From NCBI GenBank assembly GCA_963794265.1, contig CAWCDJ010000007.1:186001-250000 (forward strand): 64,000 bases of DNA, in the 5' to 3' direction. Every line of letters begins with the position of its first letter. The stretch's first letter is position 1. The translations under genes and the position numbers were made by a program. This stretch comes from CAWCDJ01 sp963794265. Its GTDB lineage: Bacteria > Acidobacteriota > Terriglobia > Bryobacterales > Bryobacteraceae. Shown piece after piece: positions 56,580 through 64,000 of the stretch. A model generated the notes under the pieces. It did not search any database. It was given only the letters and a program-made list of their open reading frames with translations, and had not been told where the DNA came from.

Positions 56580-58166
56580 ATGAGACGCCTGGTCCGTGTC
56601 GCCCTGGCCGCGCTTGCGCTCTTGCTGATCGCCGCGCTGGCCCTCCCGTTTCTCATCGACGCCAATCGCTTCCGGCCCGTGCTCGAAACCAAGCTCAGCC
56701 TGGTCCTGGGCCGTGAAGTGCATGTCGGCAACCTCGCGCTTTCCCTGCTTTCGGGAGGAGTCTCGGCATCCGATCTCTCGATTGCCGACGACCCAGCCTA
56801 CAGCCGGACGCCCTTCGTTCAGGCGAAGTCGCTGAACGTCCGGGTCGAGCTCTGGCCGCTGATCGTTTCGCGGCAACTGAACGTCACGGGAATCGTGATC
56901 GACCAGCCGCAGGTTCAACTGACGCAGGCCGCCTCCGGCGAGTGGAATTTCTCCAGCCTTGGAGGCAATCGCGCCGCTCCCCAAAGCGCCGCGCCGCCCG
57001 CCGAACCCGGAAAAGCCATGAGCTTCGCGGTGAAACTGGTGCGTCTGTCGAACGGGCAGTTCCGGATGGCCAAAGCGGGCCGCTCGAAGCCGCTGATACT
57101 CGACCCGGTAGATGTCGAGGTGCGCGACTTTTCGGGCACCACCGCCTTTCCGTTTTCCCTCACGGCCAAAGTGGAGGGAGGCGGCGAGATCGAGTTGAAA
57201 GGCCAGGCTGGACCGTTCGGCACCGGGGACATCGCCGACACACCGCTTCAGGCCAGCCTGAAAGTGCAGCAGTTGAACCTGGCCGGCTCCGGCTGGACCG
57301 AGCTCATTCCGGGCATGGGCGGGGTGGTTTCGTTCGACGGCAGCGCCCGATCCGACGGCCGCAGTGCCGGAGTCGACGGCAAGCTCAAGGCCGAGAAGCT
57401 CAAGCTCGCGCAAAATGGGACACCGGCGGCGCGCAACCTGGAACTGGATTTCGCCGCGAGCCACGACCTGAAGACCCGCGCCGGGCGCGTGAGCCGCGGC
57501 GATATTCACGTCGGTGGCGCGGTGGCGCATCTCACCGGAACGTACTCCGCGCGGGGAGAATCGCCGGTTCTGGATCTGAATCTTTCCGGGCCGTCGATGC
57601 CGGTTGCGGAACTCGCGGCCATGCTCCCCGCGCTCGGTATTGCGCTTCCCGCCGGGTCGTCGCTCGAAGGGGGCACGGCCAACGTCACCCTCGCCATGGC
57701 AGGCCCCGCCGCGAAGCTGGTCACTACCGGATCGGTGGCCCTGAACAATACTAGGCTCGCGAATTTCAACCTGGGCCGCAAAATGTCGGTCATCGAAACC
57801 CTGGGCGGAATCAAGCAGAGCCCCGACACGGAGATTCAGAACTTCAGCGCTAAACTGCGCATGGAAGGCGGCGCCGTCGACGCGCAGGAGATTCAGCTCA
57901 ATGTGCCCTCGCTCGGCGAACTGGCGGGCGCGGGAGGCATCAGCGCATCGAATGCGCTCGATTTCAAAATGAGCGCGAAGCTACACACCTCCGGCGCCCT
58001 GGCCGTGATCGGTAAGGAGAATATCCCGTTTCTGGTGAGCGGGACTTGCGCCGACCCCGTTTTCCGCGCCGATGTCAAGGCCGCGGTAGCCGGCAAAGCC
58101 AAAGACATTGGTATCAAAGCCGCCGGAAGTTTGTTAAAAGGAATCTTGGGAGGCAAGAAGAACTAA
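56580..58166 (+). CDS. AsmA-family envelope protein
   Basis: 528 residues from the ATG at 56580; an upstream reading to 56451 would overlap the divergent gene. One N-terminal helix (VALAALALLLIAALALPFLI) anchors it. The AsmA start follows: DANRFRPVLETKLSLVLGREVHVGNLALSLLSGGV and LNVRVELWPLIVSRQLNVTGIVIDQPQVQL. The long beta-rich middle part ends in the AsmA C-terminal pattern (MEGGAVDAQEIQLNVPSLGE, LDFKMSAKLH). AsmA proteins are bridge-like lipid-transport relatives of TamB. A separate gene from the TamB-like protein at 31470. Three bases separate it from the oxidoreductase at 58170. Confidence 0.9.
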   Translation: MRRLVRVALAALALLLIAALALPFLIDANRFRPVLETKLSLVLGREVHVGNLALSLLSGGVSASDLSIADDPAYSRTPFVQAKSLNVRVELWPLIVSRQLNVTGIVIDQPQVQLTQAASGEWNFSSLGGNRAAPQSAAPPAEPGKAMSFAVKLVRLSNGQFRMAKAGRSKPLILDPVDVEVRDFSGTTAFPFSLTAKVEGGGEIELKGQAGPFGTGDIADTPLQASLKVQQLNLAGSGWTELIPGMGGVVSFDGSARSDGRSAGVDGKLKAEKLKLAQNGTPAARNLELDFAASHDLKTRAGRVSRGDIHVGGAVAHLTGTYSARGESPVLDLNLSGPSMPVAELAAMLPALGIALPAGSSLEGGTANVTLAMAGPAAKLVTTGSVALNNTRLANFNLGRKMSVIETLGGIKQSPDTEIQNFSAKLRMEGGAVDAQEIQLNVPSLGELAGAGGISASNALDFKMSAKLHTSGALAVIGKENIPFLVSGTCADPVFRADVKAAVAGKAKDIGIKAAGSLLKGILGGKKN

Positions 58167-58169
58167 CTT

Positions 58170-59390
58170 ATGCCCACGACCTCGAACGATGGGATCGAAC
58201 GGCGCGACCTGCTGAAAGCGGCGGCCGGCTCGGTGCTGCTGCTACGGCCCGAAACGGTCTTCGGCTATCAGGCCAACTCCGCCGTCGAGCTGGGCCTGAT
58301 CGGCTGCGGCGGACGCGGCAACTGGATCTCCCCGCTGTTTATCGAGCACTCGGGCGCGCGTTTCGTAGCGGCGGCCGACGTGATCAAGACGCGCCTCGAA
58401 TCCACACGCGCCAAATTGCAGGTGGATGCCGCCCGCGCCTACTACGGGCCCGACGCCTACCGCGAACTGGCGAATTCCCGCCTGGACGGCGTGGTCATCA
58501 TGACCCCGACCTACTACCATCCGGCGCAGGCGGCTGCCGCGGTGGATGCGGGCAAGCACGTCTACTGCGCCAAGCCCATCGCCGTCGACGTGCCTTCGAG
58601 CAAAGACTTCCTGGCAGCGGGCCACAAGGCCGAATCGCGGCATCTCAGCTTCTGGATCGATTTCCAAAGCCGCGCCCGCCCGGTGTTTCAAGAGGCGGTG
58701 GCGCGCATCCGCCGCGGCGATATCGGCAAGCCCGCCTTCACCCAGGTCTTTTATTATGCGAACCGCCCCTGGAAGGATCCGGACGCCAGCATGGACGCGG
58801 AACTCCGCCGCATGGTCACCTGGTTCGGCGACCGCAAGCTCAGCGGCGACATCATCGTGGAGCAGAACATCCACGTCATCGACATGGCCAACTGGTATCT
58901 CGGCAACCACCCCCTGCGGGCGGCGGGCTCGGGCGGGCGCACAGACTGGTCCGGCACTAGCAACACCATGGGAGACGCTTACGACCATTTCGCCGTGACT
59001 TACTGGTACCCCGGCGACATGCATGCCAGTTTCAGCTCGCACCAGCTCAACGGCGGGTTCAGCGACCTGTGCGTGCGCTCGGTTGGCGTCCATGGCACGG
59101 CCGATACGCATTACGGCGGCCTGGTCAGGATCGTAAGCGACCAGAAGGAAAAGAACTGGAACGGCGCCGAGAAGGACGACACCTTCACCGGCGGCTGCAT
59201 CACCAATATCAAGGCGTTCGTCGAGGCCGTCCGCTCCGGCAAGCCGATCAACAACGCTCCCGTAGCTGTGGAGAGTAACCTCACGGCGATCCTCGGCCGC
59301 ACCGCCGCTTACGAACAGCGCACCGTCACCTGGGACGCCATGATGGCCTCCAACGAAAGATGGGAAGTCAACCTGCCCCTCCGCTGGTAA
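58170..59390 (+). CDS. Tat-exported Gfo/Idh/MocA family oxidoreductase
   Basis: 406 residues. The twin-arginine-type signal ERRDLLKAAAGSVLLLRPE is followed by VELGLIGCGGRGNWISPLF and YCAKPIAVDVPSSKDFL (family AKP in the EKP place). The C-terminal domain has NIHVIDMANWYLGNHP with the catalytic-region His and Asp. GGAGG lies about 17 bases before the ATG, in the 3' end of the AsmA-like gene. Its end overlaps the URO-D-like gene by 31 bases, a clear translational link. Substrate unknown; a sugar or methylated glycoside is plausible. Confidence 0.9.
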   Translation: MPTTSNDGIERRDLLKAAAGSVLLLRPETVFGYQANSAVELGLIGCGGRGNWISPLFIEHSGARFVAAADVIKTRLESTRAKLQVDAARAYYGPDAYRELANSRLDGVVIMTPTYYHPAQAAAAVDAGKHVYCAKPIAVDVPSSKDFLAAGHKAESRHLSFWIDFQSRARPVFQEAVARIRRGDIGKPAFTQVFYYANRPWKDPDASMDAELRRMVTWFGDRKLSGDIIVEQNIHVIDMANWYLGNHPLRAAGSGGRTDWSGTSNTMGDAYDHFAVTYWYPGDMHASFSSHQLNGGFSDLCVRSVGVHGTADTHYGGLVRIVSDQKEKNWNGAEKDDTFTGGCITNIKAFVEAVRSGKPINNAPVAVESNLTAILGRTAAYEQRTVTWDAMMASNERWEVNLPLRW

Positions 59391-60784
59391 AGCCGGCGGA
59401 GGAACTCTATGCCGAGCGCCTGGGCCGCTACGTCACGGCCATGCGCAACGGCACTCCGGACCGGGTCCCGCTGCGGCCCTTTGCCGCGGAGATCACGGCC
59501 AAATACGCCGGCTTCACCTGCCAGGAGGTCACGCACGATTACCGCAAGGCCTTCGAAGCGGTCATCCGCTGCTCGAAGGATTTCGAGTGGGACGCCGTGG
59601 TTCCGAACATGGTCTACGTGTGGACGGGCCTCACCGAGGCGGCCGGACTGCGCTATTACGGCGTTCCCGGGATCCACGTCGGCGCGGACGTCGCGTTTCA
59701 ATACCGCGAGCCTTCCGAAAACGCCGCGTTCATGAAACGCGAGGAGTACGACGCGCTGATCGAAGACCCGGTGCGGTTCCTCTACGAGACATGGCTGCCG
59801 CGCGCCTCGACCGAGATCGGCGGGCAGAGTGCCTATCGCAACAACCTGGCCGTGGTGAAGAGCTCGATGGCCATGCTCAGCTACTTCTCGGCCTTCGGCC
59901 CGCAGGTGGAGCGGATGCGCCGCGAGTGCGGCACGCCGTCATCCATCTGCGGCATGCTCAAGGCGCCGCTCGATATCCTGGCCGACAAACTTCGCGGCTA
60001 TGTCGCGCTGGCTTTCGACCTGATGGAGATTCCGGACAAGGTGCTGAAAGCCTGCGAAGCGCTGATGCCGCACCTGGCCTACGTGGCGCTCACCGGCGCG
60101 GACCCCGAGCGGCAACTCCCCGTTCCTATCTGGATGCACCGCGGCTCGACGCCGTTCATCTCACGCAGCCACTTCGAGACCATTTACTGGCCGACGCTTC
60201 GCCCCATATTCGACGCGCTGTGGGCGCAGGGTACGCAGGTGCTGATGTACGCCGAAGGCAAGTGGGACGCGCACCTGGAGCGCTTTGCCGAGCTCCCGGC
60301 CGGCAGCGCGATCTTCCACCTCGATCGCACCGACCCGGCAAAAGCGCATCGCGTGCTCGGCCCCCGTTTCTGTCTGAGCGGCGGCGTGCCCAATTCGCTG
60401 CTGGCTTTCGGGACCGCGGATGAAGTGAGGGCGCACTGCCGGAACCTGATCGAGACCGTGGGCTCTGATGGCGGGTTCCTGATGGACGCTTCGGCGATTC
60501 TACAGAACGACGCGAGCATCGAAAACCTGCGCGCCATGACGGACGCGACGCTGGAGTACGGCATCTATCGCTCGCCGTCGTCCCCCACGCCACCCGCTGC
60601 GACGCCCGGAATTCCCGCGTGGGTGACCGCGCCGAAGATCCGCCCGGGCATTTGCTTTCCTTTCGAAGAGAAGCTGAAGGAGATGCCGCCAATCCTGGGC
60701 GATCCGGAAATCGTGCGCGCCGTATGGGACGATCTCGAAGGCTTCGGTTACCTCTACATTTGGCATTTGCTGCTGAGTTTCTAG
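59360..60784 (+). CDS. URO-D/MtaA-like protein (uroporphyrinogen-decarboxylase fold)
   Basis: 474 residues from the ATG at 59360. The URO-D barrel is marked by RNGTPDRVPLRPFAAEI near the start, MLKAPLDILADKLRGYVAL, VPIWMHRGSTPFISRSHFETIYWP, VLMYAEGKWDAHLERFAELP and FCLSGGVPNSLLAFGTADEVRA. The usual heme-pathway N-terminal FMRQAGRY motif is absent, so it is not HemE; it belongs with MtaA/CmuA-type corrinoid-linked methyltransferases or decarboxylases. The C-terminal tail (about residues 405-474) is extra. Tight overlap with an exported oxidoreductase is odd, since this protein has no signal peptide. Confidence 0.87.
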   Translation: MGSQPAPPLVKPAEELYAERLGRYVTAMRNGTPDRVPLRPFAAEITAKYAGFTCQEVTHDYRKAFEAVIRCSKDFEWDAVVPNMVYVWTGLTEAAGLRYYGVPGIHVGADVAFQYREPSENAAFMKREEYDALIEDPVRFLYETWLPRASTEIGGQSAYRNNLAVVKSSMAMLSYFSAFGPQVERMRRECGTPSSICGMLKAPLDILADKLRGYVALAFDLMEIPDKVLKACEALMPHLAYVALTGADPERQLPVPIWMHRGSTPFISRSHFETIYWPTLRPIFDALWAQGTQVLMYAEGKWDAHLERFAELPAGSAIFHLDRTDPAKAHRVLGPRFCLSGGVPNSLLAFGTADEVRAHCRNLIETVGSDGGFLMDASAILQNDASIENLRAMTDATLEYGIYRSPSSPTPPAATPGIPAWVTAPKIRPGICFPFEEKLKEMPPILGDPEIVRAVWDDLEGFGYLYIWHLLLSF

Positions 60785-61153
60785 CAGGATGCGGCTGGTC
60801 TTGCGGGCCGAGCCCGGCCTGAGCGGCCAGCGCCCTGGGGATTGCGGCACAGCGGACCTGCCCCACCGGCACTGTCCGGCTGCGGACACCAGGTTTCGGA
60901 AGCGTACGGCGAAACGGCCGGACGGCCCGCGATTTCAATAACTGAATAATGGGCCGGAAATTGCTTATTTGACCGGCGACCCCGAGCGGGAAAAACTTGA
61001 GCACCTCGTACCTGGAGTACCGCGACTAGCGCGACAATTTGAAGCAGGTTTCGGGAGTGGCCATCGGGCGTTTCATACCGCTCAGCGTGGGCGACGCTGG
61101 CGGGCCGGAGAAATCGCGGCGGCGCGGCGGCCAAGTCGATCGTCTCCGGGCGG
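60785..61153. other. 369-bp gap without a gene
   Basis: No coding pattern, tRNA or clear hairpin was seen. It separates the URO-D-like gene from the convergent hybrid kinase and holds no terminator with a T-run. Confidence 0.5.
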
Positions 61154-64000
61154 TCATCGACTCAGTTTCAGCACTTCCGCCACCCTGATCAGCAGCAGTT
61201 CAGCGCTCAACGGCTTATGCAAGGCGGCATCTGCCCCCAAAATTCGCGCCGCCTTGAGGAACTGTCCCCCGAATGCCCCGGAGATGGCGATGATCCCGAT
61301 AGAAGGCGCTTCGCGGCGCAAAGCCTGGATGGTCTCAATCCCTTCCTGCTCGGGCATGATCAGGTCCATAATCACCAGGTCCACCTTCCCCGCATGCACG
61401 TGCATGAGCGCCTGTTTGCCGTCCGCCGCTTCGATCACCTCGTAGCCGGCGGACGCCAGTACACTCCGCACGAAACCGCGCACCGCGGCTTCATCGTCGG
61501 TCACCAGAATTCGCCCGTGCGGTTGCGGCTTGCCCAGAACTTCGCGGACCTTGGCCGCCAGCCCGTCCGGGCTAAACGGCTTCTGGAGCAACTGCGTTTC
61601 CACATCCAGCAGGCCGCGATGTTCGATAGCTTCGCCGGTGTAGCCCGACATGAAGAGTACCTTGATGCCGGGGCGACGCCATTCCATGCGGCGGGCCAGT
61701 TCCCGGCCATCTACCTTCGGCATGATTACGTCCGTCAGAAGCAGGTGGATGCGTCCCTGCTCCCGATCGCAGAGCGCCAGGGCGGAATCGGCGTCCTCCG
61801 CCGTCAGCACCCGATAACCGTAGTCAATCAAGACTCGCGCCGTGAGTGTGAGAACTTCCCTCTGATCCTCGACGACCAGCACGGTTTCCTCACCGCCGAG
61901 GGCGCGGGCAGGCTCTGACGCCTCCTCCGCGGCTACGGATCCCGTCGCTAGCGGCAAATAGATATTGAATGTGCTTCCCTTCCCAACCTCGGTCTCCACC
62001 TCGATGCGGCCGCCGCTCTGCTCCACCACGCCCTGTACCACCGACAGGCCAAGACCGGTCCCTTTCCCCTGTCCTTTCGTCGTGAAGAACGGCTCGAAGA
62101 TGCGCTGGCGTGTCTCTTCGTCCATGCCGCCGCCGTCGTCACTCACCGCCAGCAGGACGTGCGATCCCGGCGGCACGCCGAGGCGCTTCGGCGAATCGTC
62201 CGCGTCCAGAGTGACCTCCGATGTTCGGATGGACATCGTGCCGCCCTCGGGCATGGCGTCCCGCGCGTTCACCGCCAGGTTCATCACTACCTGCTCCAAC
62301 TGGTGCGGGTCGGCGTACACGTGCGCGCTCGCGGCGTTCAGGTCCATCCGCACTTCTACGTCTTCCCCCATCAGGCGGGAGAGCAGCGAACGCATTCCGC
62401 CGACCACCCCGTTGAGATCAAAAAACTGGGGCCGCAGGTCCTGCTTGCGGCTGAAAGCCAGCAGTTGGCGCGTCAGTCCCGCAGCGCGTTCGCCCGCCTG
62501 GTAAATCTCCTCCATCATTTCGCGCCTGGGGTCGCGCGGGTTGAACTCCCGGCTCAACATCTGGCTGTAGCCGTTGATGACCGTCAGGAGGTTGTTGAAA
62601 TCGTGGGCCACGCCACCGGCGAGCCTGCCGACGCTTTCCATTTTTTGCGCCTGCCGAAGTTGTTCTTCCAGCTTCGCCTTCTCCAGTTCCGCCGCCTTTC
62701 GTTCGGTAATGTCGAGAGTAGTGGCGATGAGACACTCTCTGCCGTTGAGTTCGATGGCCTCCGCCGAGACTAAGCCCGCAGCAATCTCACCGTTCTTTCT
62801 GCGGAAGTGGACTTCGAAATTGCGGACTTTCTCATTGTTTTGGATCCGCCTTTTGATTTCTGCATATTCATCAGGATCCGCCCAGACTCCTAGCTCCGCC
62901 GTCGTCCGTCCCACGACCTCATCACGCCGATAGCCCAGGAATCGCATAAAGGCCTCATTGACCTCGATGAGCCGATCTCCGTCGGCGAGATCGGCCAGCA
63001 TAGTGACAGCGGGACCATGAAGAAACGCCTTGGCGAACTTCTCCTCAGACTGCCGCAAAGCATCTTCCATGCGTTTCCGCCCGGTAATATCCCGGCTAAC
63101 GCCGATAACCTGGCGAACCGCGCCTTGGTCATCGGCAACCAACGTTGTTACCGTCTCGGTGGCTACGGTAGTGCCATCCTTGCGGAAAAACTCGATATCG
63201 TTCGTTCCGATGCGCGCCGTCTCGTCGCCTGACTCGAAAGCCGATGTCCGGCGCTGCAATTCGCCGATGACCATCTGGTACGAGTGCGGCGGCATGGACT
63301 CTTCCAGGGACTGAGCGACGATCTCTTCCGGCGAAAACCCTCTCAGCTTCTTTACTGATGGACTGACATAAACACATCGCTGTTCCGCCGGATCAAAGAG
63401 AAAGATCACGTCTGCTGCGTTTTCGGAAATAAGCGCATAGTGTAATTGAGTTCTCTTCTGTTCCGTAATATCGAAGAAGATCGTGGCGAAGAGGTCTCCA
63501 CCCACGTGAGCGACCGAAATGACAAAGTGCTTCCGCATTGGCGGGAAGTAAGTCTCGAACTGCAATGCGCGCCCCGTTTGAACGACAGACGCATACTCTT
63601 TAAGGTACGGAGGCTCCTTAGTGCCGTACGCTTCCGTCGCCAACTTGTTCACAACTTGCGCTCGCTTGACGCCAATGATCTCCTCGTAGCGGGTATTTAC
63701 ATCCAGCAGCCGATAGTCCTCGGCAATTCCTTGAGAATAAACCAGGGTGTGAAGAGCCACGCCCTCGTTCATGGCGTCGAAAAGCACCCTGTATCGCTGT
63801 TCGATTTGACGTCTTTCCTCCTCGGCTTGCCTGCGTTCCGTAATGTCGATCAGAAAGCCCTCGATTCCGATCACCTTGTCGTCTTCGAGTATCGGATTAG
63901 CCGAGAAGGTGTGGTGCCCGACCGTTCCGTCGCGGCGCAACCTGGAAAACTCGCTGCCTGTGACGGATTCACCGCGCATCAGGGCCTTGGCTATGGCCTC
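61154..64000 (-). CDS. Hybrid sensor histidine kinase with PAS repeats and two receivers, N-terminus outside window
   Basis: At least 948 residues; the frame is open to base 64000, so the true start lies beyond. Four PAS-type segments are visible (ending DITERRQAEEE, DITEQKRTQ, DITGRKRMEDAL, DITERKAAELEKA). HisKA follows with the phosphoacceptor in GGVAHDFNNLLTVINGYSQML, then HATPase_c (NLAVNARDAMPEGG, VSDDGGGMD, GKGTGLGLSVVQGVV). Two receiver domains end the protein: LLLTDVIMPKVDGREL and LVIMDLIMPEQEG. No membrane helix is seen in the part present, so it senses a cytoplasmic signal, perhaps redox or light through PAS ligands. The output is probably a phosphorelay, since no DNA-binding domain is attached. 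Confidence 0.92.
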   Translation of the reverse strand, partial: EAIAKALMRGESVTGSEFSRLRRDGTVGHHTFSANPILEDDKVIGIEGFLIDITERRQAEEERRQIEQRYRVLFDAMNEGVALHTLVYSQGIAEDYRLLDVNTRYEEIIGVKRAQVVNKLATEAYGTKEPPYLKEYASVVQTGRALQFETYFPPMRKHFVISVAHVGGDLFATIFFDITEQKRTQLHYALISENAADVIFLFDPAEQRCVYVSPSVKKLRGFSPEEIVAQSLEESMPPHSYQMVIGELQRRTSAFESGDETARIGTNDIEFFRKDGTTVATETVTTLVADDQGAVRQVIGVSRDITGRKRMEDALRQSEEKFAKAFLHGPAVTMLADLADGDRLIEVNEAFMRFLGYRRDEVVGRTTAELGVWADPDEYAEIKRRIQNNEKVRNFEVHFRRKNGEIAAGLVSAEAIELNGRECLIATTLDITERKAAELEKAKLEEQLRQAQKMESVGRLAGGVAHDFNNLLTVINGYSQMLSREFNPRDPRREMMEEIYQAGERAAGLTRQLLAFSRKQDLRPQFFDLNGVVGGMRSLLSRLMGEDVEVRMDLNAASAHVYADPHQLEQVVMNLAVNARDAMPEGGTMSIRTSEVTLDADDSPKRLGVPPGSHVLLAVSDDGGGMDEETRQRIFEPFFTTKGQGKGTGLGLSVVQGVVEQSGGRIEVETEVGKGSTFNIYLPLATGSVAAEEASEPARALGGEETVLVVEDQREVLTLTARVLIDYGYRVLTAEDADSALALCDREQGRIHLLLTDVIMPKVDGRELARRMEWRRPGIKVLFMSGYTGEAIEHRGLLDVETQLLQKPFSPDGLAAKVREVLGKPQPHGRILVTDDEAAVRGFVRSVLASAGYEVIEAADGKQALMHVHAGKVDLVIMDLIMPEQEGIETIQALRREAPSIGIIAISGAFGGQFLKAARILGADAALHKPLSAELLLIRVAEVLKLSR

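Noticed and set aside
60781..61134. A 117-codon minus-strand frame in the gap before the hybrid kinase
   Set aside because: No domain or start signal; part of it mirrors the end of the URO-D-like gene.

Overview
The window is a high-GC, densely packed bacterial chromosome segment that most resembles an Acidobacteriota genome of the Solibacter/Bryobacter type. The pointers are a beta-propeller-like protein (48731-51418) ending in the domain known from Solibacter as TIGR03437 (Soli_cterm), a decayed second copy of that domain (18483-19464), three exported Gfo/Idh/MocA oxidoreductases, and Gram-negative envelope machinery (Pal, Omp85, TamB/AsmA, LolA-like). No rRNA, tRNA, CRISPR array or intact transposon was seen.

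Layout. 1-5.5 kb: end of a CurA-like reductase, a lone receiver protein, Pal, a NarL-type kinase/regulator pair and an HtrA protease. 5.6-15.2 kb: an MscS channel divergent from a flavo-oxidase gene, a 1,429-residue GMC oxidoreductase and a barrel/formylglycine-generating-enzyme fusion. 15.4-20.9 kb: an exported oxidoreductase, then a scarred accessory stretch (tandem repeat, FkbM methyltransferase, pseudogene, IS66-type remnant, orphan small proteins). 20.9-26.7 kb: six tightly packed minus-strand genes (oxidoreductase, acyl-CoA dehydrogenase, MeaB GTPase, MTA phosphorylase, GT9, class III sirtuin), preceded by an E1-like enzyme gene. 27.8-35.5 kb: an overlapping Omp85 / SurA-N-like / TamB-like operon. 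35.5-42.7 kb: a NodB/NodF/NodE-like trio (deacetylase, ACP, ketosynthase), then a minus-strand acyltransferase/LolA-like set and a GT9/ICMT-like pair. 42.8-51.4 kb: a multidomain C45-like hydrolase, AdhE, a STAS protein and the NHL/TIGR03437 protein. 51.5-54.1 kb: a HAD hydrolase divergent from aguB-aguA (agmatine to putrescine). 54.2-64 kb: a radical SAM protein, a DUF1275 protein, an AsmA-like protein, an exported oxidoreductase coupled to a URO-D-like protein, and a hybrid sensor kinase running off the window.

Recurring signals. Four copies of one palindromic REP-like element lie 8 to 43 bases after the stop codons of four plus-strand genes. Many genes overlap by 1 to 31 bases and use GTG or TTG starts. 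Several -10-like hexamers (TACACT, TACAAT) lie only 5 to 9 bases before the start codon, which suggests leaderless or very short-leader mRNAs. Functions are inferred from motifs read by eye; no database search was run.
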